Positions 1 to 8,373 of a stretch of 49,932 nt of DNA are shown here, piece by piece. The stretch's first letter is position 1, and every line of letters starts with the position of its first letter. The notes below the pieces were generated by a model. It did no database searches and was not told where the DNA came from. It worked only from the letters and a program-made list of their open reading frames with translations. Made by a program: the position numbers and the translations under genes. The DNA lies in contig JAMPGX010000022.1 of NCBI GenBank assembly GCA_023663725.1, positions 1 to 49,932 of the forward strand, given 5' to 3'. Source of the DNA: a bacterium. GTDB lineage: Bacteria > Bacillota > Clostridia > Lachnospirales > Lachnospiraceae.

Positions 1-121
1 GTATCTGGTCAGTAGATTTGTTATGGCATACCTAATTTCAATCGTTACAGATTAAGTATATCCCTTTATGGTATAAATTTCAACATCAAATAATATGAAA
101 ATCTAATCTTGTTTACGACAC

Positions 122-160
122 AAAAAAACACCCTGTTAACAATGCGATTTGTCAACAGGG
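122..160 (-). terminator. Intrinsic terminator after the ComFB-like gene
   Basis: A 10-base stem (arms 131-140 and 151-160, one A/C mismatch) is followed, reading on the minus strand, by a run of seven T (plus-strand A at 122-128). It lies just past the stop of the gene at 166-468 and closes that single-gene unit. Confidence 0.8.
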
Positions 161-165
161 AACTT

Positions 166-468
166 TTACGAATTTTCCTTTTCGTTGCCAGCAACGTTTC
201 CCAGGTTTTTATGTGGCGAATTCCCAACAATTTCAATTCCCTGGCTCACGGCTACGGTAACCTCAATATCCTTCTGTACCTGACTTGAATTAAACCGATA
301 CAAAACTTTACCTTTTAATGACTGCACATATTGCGGCGGAAGACGGTTCAAGGCATAGGCGGCTATATCCATTTTACAGTACTCACATTGACAATATGAC
401 GTATTCGGCAGCAATTGGTCAATCTTGTTCAGCACTGTCTCTTCCATTAAGTTTATCAAGCCTATCAT
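166..468 (-). CDS. comFB: ComFB-family late competence protein
   Basis: A 100-residue protein whose centre carries cysteines 26, 28 and 31 followed by the core DIAAYALNRLPPQYV, the hallmark of the ComFB family (Pfam late competence development protein ComFB). In Bacillus the gene sits in the comF operon, but no role in DNA uptake has been shown there. In other bacteria small ComFB domains have been linked to cyclic-di-nucleotide binding. Here it stands alone, with its own promoter and terminator and no comFA or comFC nearby, so a general regulatory role is as likely as competence. The ATG at 468 follows a GGAG about 8 nt upstream. Family is well supported; function is inferred. Confidence 0.8.
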   Translation of the reverse strand: MIGLINLMEETVLNKIDQLLPNTSYCQCEYCKMDIAAYALNRLPPQYVQSLKGKVLYRFNSSQVQKDIEVTVAVSQGIEIVGNSPHKNLGNVAGNEKENS

Positions 469-519
469 GTAAATTACTCCATCCTTGGTATTTCTATACC
501 GCTAATTAATCGCTCTTTT

Positions 520-551
520 ATTAGTATAGTACTAATCTCACAATATAGCAA
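520..551 (-). promoter_or_regulatory. Sigma-A promoter with overlapping dyad before the ComFB-like gene
   Basis: On the minus strand TTGCTA (546-551) and TATACT (523-528) are 17 bases apart. A perfect dyad, ATTAGTA-3 nt-TACTAAT (520-536), covers the -10 box and could be an operator. A second small dyad, GGTAT-4 nt-ATACC, lies just downstream near 487-500. Confidence 0.6.
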
Positions 552-584
552 TCCCTATTTTATGAATTTCATTATTTTTTCAGA

Positions 585-1925
585 CTATCCCCTCCTGTTG
601 GAGCGCCGCCATATCTTTCTCTTCTGCGCCTCATTTATCAGCATATCCCGAAAATCAGGATGGGCGATGGAGATCAGCGCCTCCGCCCGCTCCCAGGTGG
701 AGCGCCCCTCCAGATTGATCACGCCGTATTCCGTCGCCAGAAAATATACCTGACTGCGCGGTGAAGTAATAATATCCCCGTCGAACTGAGGCTTGATGCG
801 GGAGTGCTTGACCCCGTGACGGTCCGTATGTACAGAGCTCATACAGATAAAAGCCTTGCCGCCCCGAGAAGCGGATGCTCCGATCAGAAAGTCCAGCTGT
901 CCACCCGTGCCGCTGATCTGTCGTACTCCGGCGCTCTCCGCCGCCACCTGACCATACAGATCCACCGCTACGCAGCTGTTGATGGACACCATATTGTCGA
1001 TCTGAGCGATCACGCTGGGCCGGTTCACATACTCCAGCGGATAGGCCGCCACGCCGTGGTTGTCGTCCAGCCATTCATACAGCTCCACAGAGCCCAGAGC
1101 GCAGCCAAAGACTCCCTTGCCCCTGTCGATGCTCTTCTTCCGGTTGGTGAGCTTGCCCGCCCTGTACATGCTCAGATATGCGTCGGAACACAGCTCCGTG
1201 TGCATGCCCAGATCCTTCAAATCAGACTGAGCGATCAGCTCGCCAAGCGCGTTCGGCATACTGCCGATGCCCAGCTGCAGAGTGGCGCCATCCACGATAT
1301 AGGGAATGATATGTCCGGCAATCTGTCGGTCCACATCTCGCGGCACAAAGGGTCTGCTGCTCTCAAAGGGAGCATGGGAACCCTCCACGATGTAATCCAC
1401 CTCCGAGATATGGATACACTCATCATAGCCCCCGTGAATCTTGGGCATATGCTCATTGACCTCCACAATCACGATATCCGCCATCCGAGCGATCGGCGCC
1501 GCCACTCCGGTGTTGACCGAAAAATTAAAATATCCGTGCTTGTCCATGGGCGAAACACTGACCATGACCACGTTTACATCCAGGAAAAATTCATAGTAGG
1601 CCGCATTGTTGTGAAATACCATCGGAATATAGTAGCATAGCCCCCTGTCACAGAGTCCGCGCTCATAGGAGGAGCAATGCCAACTGTGATAGGTGAAGTG
1701 CTCCTGGCTCTCATCACACTCCGCCACATGGATGGGACCGTCGATCAGATTGCCCCGTATCTTCACATCCCGCAGTTCGTCCCTGCGGGCTGCCAGAGCC
1801 TGATCCAGCAGCACCGGCTTGCCCAGACAGCTCGTGTAATCCACCCAGTCTCCGCTTTTCACAACCGCTGCCGCCTCCTGCGGCGTGCGCAGCTTACGCT
1901 GATACTGCGATAAAAAATCGTGCAT
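585..1925 (-). CDS. Acetyl-CoA hydrolase/transferase family CoA-transferase (butyryl-CoA:acetate or 4-hydroxybutyrate type)
   Basis: A 446-residue class I CoA-transferase of the 4-hydroxybutyrate / butyryl-CoA:acetate group, which moves CoA between an acyl-CoA and acetate in the cytosol. The N-terminal half carries the glycine-rich segment LQLGIGSMPNALGELI and the segment MHTELCSDAYLSMY, where the family places its catalytic glutamate. The C-terminal half has SGTGGQLDFLIGA. Length is normal for the family. The ATG at 1925 has a strong GGGGGAAGG upstream; an ATG at 1964 that overlaps the truA stop has no such site and was not used. It follows truA closely and may be co-transcribed. In gut Lachnospiraceae such enzymes finish butyrate synthesis, but exact substrate cannot be read from sequence alone. 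Confidence 0.88.
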   Translation of the reverse strand: MHDFLSQYQRKLRTPQEAAAVVKSGDWVDYTSCLGKPVLLDQALAARRDELRDVKIRGNLIDGPIHVAECDESQEHFTYHSWHCSSYERGLCDRGLCYYIPMVFHNNAAYYEFFLDVNVVMVSVSPMDKHGYFNFSVNTGVAAPIARMADIVIVEVNEHMPKIHGGYDECIHISEVDYIVEGSHAPFESSRPFVPRDVDRQIAGHIIPYIVDGATLQLGIGSMPNALGELIAQSDLKDLGMHTELCSDAYLSMYRAGKLTNRKKSIDRGKGVFGCALGSVELYEWLDDNHGVAAYPLEYVNRPSVIAQIDNMVSINSCVAVDLYGQVAAESAGVRQISGTGGQLDFLIGASASRGGKAFICMSSVHTDRHGVKHSRIKPQFDGDIITSPRSQVYFLATEYGVINLEGRSTWERAEALISIAHPDFRDMLINEAQKRKIWRRSNRRG

Positions 1926-1963
1926 ACCTTCCCCCTTTTCTCGGATATGTAGATGACATTTCA

Positions 1964-2704
1964 TCAGTCATAATCAACCTGTATCAGACACAGCCCCTGA
2001 GCCGGAGCCGTAGGCCCCGCCTTCTGGCGCTCCTTTGACTGCAATGCCTCCTGTAGCTGCTCCTTCCCCATACGCCCCCAGCCAATCTCCAGCAGAGTGC
2101 CCACTATAATCCGCACCATATTTTGCAGAAAACCCGTCCCATGGAACGTAAAATAAATATAGCTGCCCTCCCGCTCAATGCCTATCCTGTCCACCTTGCG
2201 CACCGTGGACTTTTTCATCCTGGGATTCATGCAGAAATTGCGATAGTCATGCTCACCTATCAGCAGGGCCGCCGCCTCGCGCATGGCCTCTATATCCGGA
2301 GTTTCCTCCAGCGCATACACATACTTGCGGTCAAACACCGGCTTGACGGGACCGTCAAAGCAGGTATAACAGTACGTTTTCCCTGTGGCGTTGTACCTGG
2401 CGTGGAAGCGGGGGCCAGCCTCCCTCACCTCCTTGACACCGATATTGTCCGGCAGATAGCGGTTCAGATAGTCTCTGATCTCCTCTGGGGCAAGCTTCAC
2501 ATCCAACAGCGCGTTTGCCACCATACCGCGCGCGTGGACGCCTGCGTCCGTGCGACCCGCCCCGATCACCTCCACCGGAGCGCCACACAGTCGCTCCAGC
2601 ACTGCCTCCAGCTTGCCCTGAATCGTATCGTGATCCGGCTGCCGTTGCCAGCCATAATACCTGCTCCCGTCATACATAATGATAAATCTGTAGTTCTGCT
2701 CCAC
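1964..2704 (-). CDS. truA: tRNA pseudouridine(38-40) synthase TruA
   Basis: A 246-residue TruA, which isomerises uridines 38-40 in the anticodon stem-loop of many tRNAs. The signature GAGRTDAGVHARG is present, with catalytic aspartate at residue 53. Length matches bacterial TruA. The start is GTG at 2704 with AGAGG five bases upstream; that ribosome site lies in the last codons of the transporter gene in front, whose stop is at 2706, so translation is probably coupled. The CoA-transferase begins 38 bases after its stop. Confidence 0.96.
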   Translation of the reverse strand: MEQNYRFIIMYDGSRYYGWQRQPDHDTIQGKLEAVLERLCGAPVEVIGAGRTDAGVHARGMVANALLDVKLAPEEIRDYLNRYLPDNIGVKEVREAGPRFHARYNATGKTYCYTCFDGPVKPVFDRKYVYALEETPDIEAMREAAALLIGEHDYRNFCMNPRMKKSTVRKVDRIGIEREGSYIYFTFHGTGFLQNMVRIIVGTLLEIGWGRMGKEQLQEALQSKERQKAGPTAPAQGLCLIQVDYD

Positions 2705-2705
2705 C

Positions 2706-3719
2706 TTAACCTCTTTCTCCGATAAACTGCTTTTTGACCTTCAATAACTGTTCCATCTGCCTGAGAATATAGAATAACACCGCCCTGGCCTCAAATTCCT
2801 CTCTGCTTTGGGGAAGAGGCTGAGTCTGCATATCCGCATACAACTCTTCCATCTGCGCAAGCAGACCCTCAACATTATTGTAGCGGTGGTATTCCTGCCG
2901 AACTCGCTCAAGGAGCAGCGCCACCTGCCCTGCTTGGCGTGGCTGATAGGAGATGCCCCTGATATTTTCGCGGATCGCCCGCAGGATCACCGTCTGCCGT
3001 TGACGCATCCGCACATAGTCCAGCTCATAAGTGTCTCTCGAGAACGGGGTGTTGCCATAATTTTCCACCGCGCAGTCCTCCGCCTGACGCAGCGCCTGCA
3101 GCAACTCCTCCTCGACAGCCTGCCACGGTTCATGGCCCTGCGTCTCATTTGACTCCGCGTAGCCGGGTTCCTCACCGTCAGAATAGCTTCCCCGCATCAA
3201 CTGTCTGGACATGTCACCCAATATTTCCCTGATCAGTCCGTCCACCCTGTCAGAGAGCCTGGTAAACTGCTCTCTTCGGCCCCGCAGATGGAGATTGACC
3301 AGAATCCCTGCTCCTGTACCCACGATAAACAGCAGCGCTTCATTCCAAAGCAGAGGGAAAAAACAGCCTTGTATCCAAAAATGGCTGACCAGAACAGAGT
3401 CCATGGCGATGGCCTCCTGCCACCGCATGACCAGACACAGCAGCACAAACAGAAATAAATATATCCCAAAGGCCCACACCGTATAGCCAAGCAGCCCATA
3501 GCAGGCCCCTGCCAATATCAGCGCACACAGGAATGCCAGCGCTCTTTTACCCGCTGTCCGTAACGTCTCCAGCTTGGTGCCCTGAATGCTGAGTATGGTA
3601 ATGATTCCCGCAGTGGCGGAATATTTCAGCCCCAGCGCCTCGGAGCTCGCTATGGCAAGCACCGCAGCCAGGGCGAGCTTCAGGCTCTTCGTCAATTTTG
3701 GCAGCAGGCTACCCTTCAT
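2706..3719 (-). CDS. Aromatic acid exporter (ArAE/FUSC) family membrane protein
   Basis: A 337-residue protein. The first ~130 residues hold several hydrophobic segments (for example around 15-35, 55-80 and 85-100 and 115-130), ending near the polar stretch LRGRREQFTRLSDRVD. The C-terminal ~180 residues are soluble and rich in charged helices, matching the ArAE_1 membrane domain plus C-terminal domain of Firmicute putative aromatic acid exporters. Substrate is unknown. The ATG at 3719 has AAGGGGA seven bases upstream; the GTG at 3725 is too close to that site. It overlaps the end of the regulator gene by 11 bases, suggesting coupled expression and possible control by that regulator. Confidence 0.82.
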   Translation of the reverse strand: MKGSLLPKLTKSLKLALAAVLAIASSEALGLKYSATAGIITILSIQGTKLETLRTAGKRALAFLCALILAGACYGLLGYTVWAFGIYLFLFVLLCLVMRWQEAIAMDSVLVSHFWIQGCFFPLLWNEALLFIVGTGAGILVNLHLRGRREQFTRLSDRVDGLIREILGDMSRQLMRGSYSDGEEPGYAESNETQGHEPWQAVEEELLQALRQAEDCAVENYGNTPFSRDTYELDYVRMRQRQTVILRAIRENIRGISYQPRQAGQVALLLERVRQEYHRYNNVEGLLAQMEELYADMQTQPLPQSREEFEARAVLFYILRQMEQLLKVKKQFIGERG

Positions 3720-4656
3720 GTACACTCCCCTTATCTTCCTGAAAACACCGCTCCCTGATCTCCACCACTTTTCTCTGTGCCGCCAGGATATCCTCCTCCG
3801 TCCCCTGCCAGTTGTCTATATCCTCGCAGGTAAAAGCCAGCATCCGCGGAGACAGGTTGGACAGAAAACGCACTGCCACCTCGCCGGAGGCGCCGCACAT
3901 GGCCGCTGTGAATACATCATTGTCCAGATTGCGCAGGATGGTCTGTATCGCGAAATCCCCCAGCTGCGTAAAGTCCTCCAGAAGAACCGTTGCTTCGCTG
4001 TACGGCTTCTTGTTCCGGTATCGCTCCGATATCTCCTCCCTGCTGCACTCCGGCGTGATATCCCCCATGATTTTCTCCCGATAGCGAATTCCTATATAGG
4101 AGGCCACCGTCTCCTTGATCTCCTCCAGATGCTCGCCGGAGCAGATAGCACGCAGGGCGGCCACTACCATAGGCCCCTCATTCTGCTCTTGTGGCAGGGT
4201 CTTCGCATAGTTGCGCAGCAGCTCCCACACCCTGTCCGGCTCCATCTGCCTCCTGAATGCCATCAGAAAATAGCGGATGGCAAAGGGAAGAAATTCACTG
4301 CCGCCCTGAAAGCGCGCGATTTCCTCCTCCAGAGCCAGCAGTCCCTTCTGTCTGCTGAGCTCGCTGCACCGCAGCAGGTCTCCCGCTATGGCCGCCAGGC
4401 GGAGCTGTTCTTCGCCATAGATGCCCATCTGCCCCAACTGCTTCTCCCTGCGCCCCACCAGTTCATCCATTGTACAGTCATAAAAATCCGCCAGCATCCA
4501 GAGCAGGTCCACGCTCGGCACCGCCAGATTCCTCTCCCATTTGGACACCGCCGCCGGACTCACGCACAGCACCTGTGCAAGCTGCTCCTGTGTCATGCCC
4601 TTCGCCATTCTCAAGGCATACAACCTGTTGCCCATGGCAATTCTGTGATACTCCAT
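3709..4656 (-). CDS. XRE-family transcriptional regulator with long C-terminal region
   Basis: A 315-residue protein with an N-terminal helix-turn-helix: RLYALRMAKGMTQEQLAQVL followed by SPAAVSKWERNLAVPSVDLL, a typical XRE/Cro-type domain, then the LADFYDCTMDELVG segment usual in Firmicute members. The remaining ~240 residues are helical and of no family I recognise, perhaps a sensor or oligomerisation part. AGGAGG lies seven bases before the ATG at 4656; the ATG six bases earlier is too near it. It heads the regulator-transporter-truA-CoA-transferase unit and may control the ArAE transporter and itself. Confidence 0.85.
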   Translation of the reverse strand: MEYHRIAMGNRLYALRMAKGMTQEQLAQVLCVSPAAVSKWERNLAVPSVDLLWMLADFYDCTMDELVGRREKQLGQMGIYGEEQLRLAAIAGDLLRCSELSRQKGLLALEEEIARFQGGSEFLPFAIRYFLMAFRRQMEPDRVWELLRNYAKTLPQEQNEGPMVVAALRAICSGEHLEEIKETVASYIGIRYREKIMGDITPECSREEISERYRNKKPYSEATVLLEDFTQLGDFAIQTILRNLDNDVFTAAMCGASGEVAVRFLSNLSPRMLAFTCEDIDNWQGTEEDILAAQRKVVEIRERCFQEDKGSVHEG

Positions 4657-4724
4657 ATCCATGCCTCCTAATTAAATCGCTGCGCGATGGCGGCCCACCC
4701 TGTAGAGCCGTCCCGCCTGTATTC

Positions 4725-4753
4725 AGTATAGCAGGCAGGTAAAATTGGAGCAA
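4725..4753 (-). promoter_or_regulatory. Sigma-A promoter for the XRE regulator unit
   Basis: TTGCTC (4748-4753) and TATACT (4725-4730) with a 17-base spacer on the minus strand, in the gap between the hydrolase stop and the regulator start. It separates the hydrolase from the regulator-transporter-truA-transferase genes. Confidence 0.7.
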
Positions 4754-4773
4754 CGGAATAAAAGTCGTATTGT

Positions 4774-5769
4774 TCAACCGCAGGTTTTGTCCTGCGCATT
4801 CTGCAACAGGATCTGCTCTCTCTGGATGAAGGGATAACGGATCAGCTCGGCACTGTCCAGATGTTCCAGTTTCATATCCACCGCCGTGATCCGATGGTTG
4901 TCATAGGTGGTATAATACAGGATACCCCTGTCTGCATTGTAGCAGGAGGTATATATGGTATACTCGAATTTGCCTTCCTCGACCTCACAGCATCCTCTCT
5001 GCTGATCTACACTGCCCAGAATATGAAAAAACTGGCTGACGCTCTCCTCCTCGCCGGCGCCGGAGATGGAATTCATCTTCACAAAGGACGCTCTGACAAA
5101 ACGGGACTGGGAGGACAGATCCCCCGGAAGTCCCAGCGCGCCCATCCCGCGGCTGTAGGTCCGCAGATCCAGCTTGTCGGAAAAGAGGTTGCAGGGGTCT
5201 TTCGGCGACAGACGCATATAGTTGTTCAACTGAAAAAGCTGTCGGTCGAAGGGCGGATTATTGGTCAGCACGCCCACCGGATTCTCATATATCCGAAGCC
5301 CCTCCTGTACCGACTCCACGACAATGGCCCTGCTGCGGTCAGCGATCATCCAGTGCAGCTGCGCCGGAGATAATGTCTCATCAAAGGGCGTATCCGTCAG
5401 ATTGATTCTCCCAAGCAGGGCTCTGACCTCCTCAACCGTGGCGCATTGCCCCAGTATCCAGGGAATGAACTCAAAAGTAGCCACATTATCCCTGCCCGGC
5501 TGCTCTTTCCGATAGACTGCGTTACCCACAAAATTCAATCCCGCCATCCCCAGCCCTTTCTCGTTCACCGCCTCGTAATACAGAGGGCAGCCCTTTGCCA
5601 TATGAGCTATACCGATCATGGCGTAATGATTGTTCACAGTATCCTGAAAGCGATAAACGAGGGGAAAATTGCGCGGAGTGATCACTATCTCCTCCCCGTA
5701 GGAAAATTCATAGTCCAGAGTACGTCCAAAATAATTATCTTTTGTCTGATAGGTTGCCGCTGTACACAT
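4774..5769 (-). CDS. Choloylglycine hydrolase family protein (bile salt hydrolase or penicillin V acylase)
   Basis: A 331-residue N-terminal-nucleophile hydrolase that cleaves a linear amide bond, either the glycine/taurine link of conjugated bile acids or a penicillin V/acyl-homoserine-lactone-like amide. The chain starts Met-Cys-Thr, so removal of Met exposes Cys2 as nucleophile. FGRTLDYE supplies the Arg/Asp pair (R16, D19); GMAGLNF, LTNNPPFDRQL and SRFVRASF match the regions with the other active-site Asn and Arg residues. This fixes the ATG at 5769 (AGGAGG eight bases upstream) over a TTG at 5775. No signal peptide, so cytosolic. A bile-salt role fits a gut host, but substrate needs an assay. 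Confidence 0.9.
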   Translation of the reverse strand: MCTAATYQTKDNYFGRTLDYEFSYGEEIVITPRNFPLVYRFQDTVNNHYAMIGIAHMAKGCPLYYEAVNEKGLGMAGLNFVGNAVYRKEQPGRDNVATFEFIPWILGQCATVEEVRALLGRINLTDTPFDETLSPAQLHWMIADRSRAIVVESVQEGLRIYENPVGVLTNNPPFDRQLFQLNNYMRLSPKDPCNLFSDKLDLRTYSRGMGALGLPGDLSSQSRFVRASFVKMNSISGAGEEESVSQFFHILGSVDQQRGCCEVEEGKFEYTIYTSCYNADRGILYYTTYDNHRITAVDMKLEHLDSAELIRYPFIQREQILLQNAQDKTCG

Positions 5770-5893
5770 ATTCAAGCCCTCCTGCGTCCCATTGAAATAA
5801 AGACATCCCCATATAAATCATAACACAAATATAGAAAAAATAAACCAACTATCTTTAATTTCAATCAACAGGCTTCCGTCGACATTATGGTAT

Positions 5894-5932
5894 GGAAAAG
5901 CCGCCCGGTTTCCAAAAGCCGGTGGCTTTTCC
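5894..5932. terminator. GC-rich hairpin downstream of the TIR operon
   Basis: Arms GGAAAAGCC... (from 5894) and ...GGCTTTTCC (to 5932) form a long, slightly bulged stem with a ~6-base loop. It lies between the stop of the last small gene of the TIR operon (6021) and the hydrolase start. T-tracts on either side are short, so it could serve both directions weakly. Confidence 0.5.
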
Positions 5933-6020
5933 CTTGCCAATTTCCTGCCTATAAAGGATTCTCAAGAACATATATGATACCAGCTCTCTTGTTCCCTTTT
6001 TTGATCCACCTTATGTATAT

Positions 6021-6422
6021 TTACTGCCCCTTCACGATCTTGTCGCGGTATGCTTTCCATTTCTCAAATGAGGTGGGTTCACCCGGAAGGAAAAATTCCC
6101 CTGTACTGCAGTCTATGAGCCGGGTGTTCAAGTCGGCAACCAAGATAGCAAATACCTCTTTCGGCTCTCCGCCCCTGATCAGCAGCATGATCGATTCCGC
6201 CTCTTCCTCTTCGCCCACGCAAAACTCAATAGACCATTGATCACTGTCCAGCTCCTGCCATGAAAGGTTCTCACAGTTGTAGACCGCACCCAGTTCAGCC
6301 GCTATTTTCCTGACCTCGTCAGCGATTTCCGCCTGCTTAAACGGAATGATATTTTCGCTTTCGATCTCGTCAAGCGCCTCACTGTTATTTTTCGTCCTAA
6401 TCATTACCACATCCCAGCTCAT
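6021..6422 (-). CDS. Hypothetical protein, last gene of the TIR operon
   Basis: A 133-residue soluble, acidic protein I do not recognise. It begins MSWDVVMIRTK, has a mixed alpha/beta look, and ends with a conserved-looking SFEKWKAYRDKIV. No signal peptide, membrane segment or metal motif is visible. It starts 21 bases after the stop of the gene in front, with GAAGGGA before the ATG at 6422. Small acidic proteins of this type occur as immunity proteins or accessory partners, but nothing here proves that. Confidence 0.7.
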   Translation of the reverse strand: MSWDVVMIRTKNNSEALDEIESENIIPFKQAEIADEVRKIAAELGAVYNCENLSWQELDSDQWSIEFCVGEEEEAESIMLLIRGGEPKEVFAILVADLNTRLIDCSTGEFFLPGEPTSFEKWKAYRDKIVKGQ

Positions 6423-6443
6423 AAGCCATTCCCTTCGCCGCCG

Positions 6444-6848
6444 TTACTCTATTACCAGTCTGTAATACTCCTCGCCATCCTCCTCATAGGGCTCAGCGTA
6501 TATGCGTCCGCCGATGATGGCCCGCAGCCGCCGGATATTTTCTATCTCTCCAGAGCCAAACTCCTGATAACAGACCGTGTCGCTCTTCTCATTGAGCGAC
6601 TCAAAGAAATCCGTGACAAACAGAGAGAATTCATCCAGCAGACCTTCAAACGGCACCTGTGAGATGTACTGCGGACATCCCTCTTCCTCCCCATAGCAAT
6701 CCGGCTCCTGCTCAAAAGTCAGGGAAGTCACATAGATTTCCTTTGACATGATCCCATATGGGTCCTTCGTCCGGTAGATTCCCTCTTCCACCTGCTCATA
6801 ATCCGATGTGGCATATTTCTCTGGGGTATAGTTTTGGAAATTTTTCAT
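6444..6848 (-). CDS. Hypothetical acidic protein, third gene of the TIR operon
   Basis: A 134-residue, strongly acidic protein (many Glu/Asp, for example CYGEEEGCP and PYEEDGEEYYRL) with no family I can name. No signal peptide or membrane segment. AAGGAGG sits eight bases before the ATG at 6848. The gap to the TIR gene is 39 bases and to the next gene 21 bases, so it is almost certainly co-transcribed with them. It may be a cytosolic partner of the TIR protein; this is inference from position only. Confidence 0.7.
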   Translation of the reverse strand: MKNFQNYTPEKYATSDYEQVEEGIYRTKDPYGIMSKEIYVTSLTFEQEPDCYGEEEGCPQYISQVPFEGLLDEFSLFVTDFFESLNEKSDTVCYQEFGSGEIENIRRLRAIIGGRIYAEPYEEDGEEYYRLVIE

Positions 6849-6887
6849 ACTTTTATCCTCCTTGTTTTTAAATGCGGTGTCCGTGAC

Positions 6888-8360
6888 TCACTCCCCGCTC
6901 TCCGCGCCGCGAAATGTGACCAGGCGCAGGTCCACGGTCAACGTCGGTCGCACGCCAAAGCCCTCCAGACCCGCATTCTCCTGTCTGGTGATCTCCGCCA
7001 GATATCCGTTGTTCACGAGATAGCACAGGCTGGCCATTCCCTGCACCGGTTCGCGAAGCCACCAGCTATAATTCTCAACGCCATATGTATCGTAGTCCAA
7101 TTGATACCAGTAGCTCTGATCCTGCTCGACCGCCGCCTCTGTGGGCGATGCAAATTTGCTGATTCCAGCCTGGTCAAACCATGCCAGCTCCTCCAAGGAC
7201 AGCAGCCACACTCTGTCATGAGTAATCACGCTGTCAGCGGTCGAGAGTGCATTCCCCTTCGTCACCAGCTCTGTCTCCACGATCGCGCCGCGTTCCTCCG
7301 GCGTAAATCCGTAGAGAAATCCCGCCTCCGTCTGATAGCCGTTTTTCTTTTCCGCCATTGCCGCCGCCACTGGCGGCTGGCCGGAGTAAGCGACTACCTC
7401 GGTATCGGCATTCAGCCACGCCCTCAGATTGGACTCGCTCCAATCACTGTTGCCGCGCACCCTCGCCTGCAGAGCCATGTCAGCGTTCACCTCGGCCCCT
7501 CTCGTCCAATAGTCTATGTCCCCGTCATAGTTGTAGCGCCCGCTCTCCGCCGCGTCATACGCCTTCATCGTCAGGATATGCGCAGCCACAAGAACCGCCT
7601 CTGTGCCGTCCTCGTTAATGCACAGCACACGCCATGCAATATCCTCGTTCAGATAGCTGCCAAACAGCACCGTCTCACCCACAGAGACGCAGGCCGGCTC
7701 CGGCTTGTCCTGTGCGGTCCCGAACCCCCGTATGGCTAAACAGGCGATCGCCGCAATCACCAGCACAGCGGCCAATGCCGCAAAAATCCCCGCTTTCCGG
7801 CCGACAATACCCCTGTGTCTTCCACTGTCGCCACCCGCAGCGCCACCGTGTCTCCCACTGTCTCCGCCTACAGCGCCGCCATGTCTCCTATTGTCTCCGC
7901 CTACAGCGCTCCTCGCGCCTGACTGGACCCTGCTGAGAGTTTCGCATCCGCCCGAGCCCTGCCCTGCTTTCTCTCTTGCCGCCAGGTCCTGCGCGAACGC
8001 CACGATATCGGCATAGTCCTCCCGCGGCTTGGCGTTGACCCACTGGTGCGTCATCAGGAAATATTCCATGGATTTGGACAGCGCAACCTCCTCGATCTTG
8101 TACACCAGAATCGGCGTACCGCCGCTGACCGCGTGCTCCACCTCCCGCAGTACATGGGGAGAACTGTTTGCGCTCTGCGACATCAGCAGAACCATCGCCG
8201 CCGACTCATCCAGGCCGTTGATGATCTCCTCCGCGTATTCTTTTCCCGGACGGATATCCCTCGGCGCGATAAAGCATTGCACACCGCTTCTCTCCAGCCT
8301 CTCACAGATCTGTCCGGCAATGGCTGCATCCCTGGAGGAATGTGATAGAAATACCTGCAT
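6888..8360 (-). CDS. TIR domain - repeat linker - transmembrane - DUF6273-like protein
   Basis: A 490-residue protein with four parts. Residues 1-130 are a TIR domain (TIR_2 type): strand MQVFLSHSS, IAPRDIRPG (BB loop) and SANSSPHVLREVEHA, where Glu73 occupies the place of the catalytic glutamate of NAD-cleaving TIRs. Residues 154-186 are three 11-residue Gly/His-rich repeats (GGDSGRHGGAA). Residues ~190-211 form one membrane helix. Residues ~225-485 look like DUF6273 (WRVL, LRAWLN, YSWWLREP, GVRPTLTVDL). The likely topology is cytosolic TIR and external DUF6273, suggesting a sensor coupled to a TIR output. AGGGAG precedes the ATG at 8360. Gene 2 of a four-gene operon. Confidence 0.88.
   Translation of the reverse strand: MQVFLSHSSRDAAIAGQICERLERSGVQCFIAPRDIRPGKEYAEEIINGLDESAAMVLLMSQSANSSPHVLREVEHAVSGGTPILVYKIEEVALSKSMEYFLMTHQWVNAKPREDYADIVAFAQDLAAREKAGQGSGGCETLSRVQSGARSAVGGDNRRHGGAVGGDSGRHGGAAGGDSGRHRGIVGRKAGIFAALAAVLVIAAIACLAIRGFGTAQDKPEPACVSVGETVLFGSYLNEDIAWRVLCINEDGTEAVLVAAHILTMKAYDAAESGRYNYDGDIDYWTRGAEVNADMALQARVRGNSDWSESNLRAWLNADTEVVAYSGQPPVAAAMAEKKNGYQTEAGFLYGFTPEERGAIVETELVTKGNALSTADSVITHDRVWLLSLEELAWFDQAGISKFASPTEAAVEQDQSYWYQLDYDTYGVENYSWWLREPVQGMASLCYLVNNGYLAEITRQENAGLEGFGVRPTLTVDLRLVTFRGAESGE
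7803..7901 (-). repeat. Three in-frame 33-bp tandem repeats in the TIR gene linker
   Basis: Three consecutive 33-bp units, clearly related but not identical, encode the Gly/His-rich linker between TIR and membrane helix. The unit length is a multiple of three, so copy-number change would keep the frame. Confidence 0.85.
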
Positions 8361-8373
8361 AGTCCCGTTCTCC

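Noticed and set aside
7803-7901. CRISPR array
   Set aside because: The repeats are contiguous, in frame and without spacers; they encode a protein linker.
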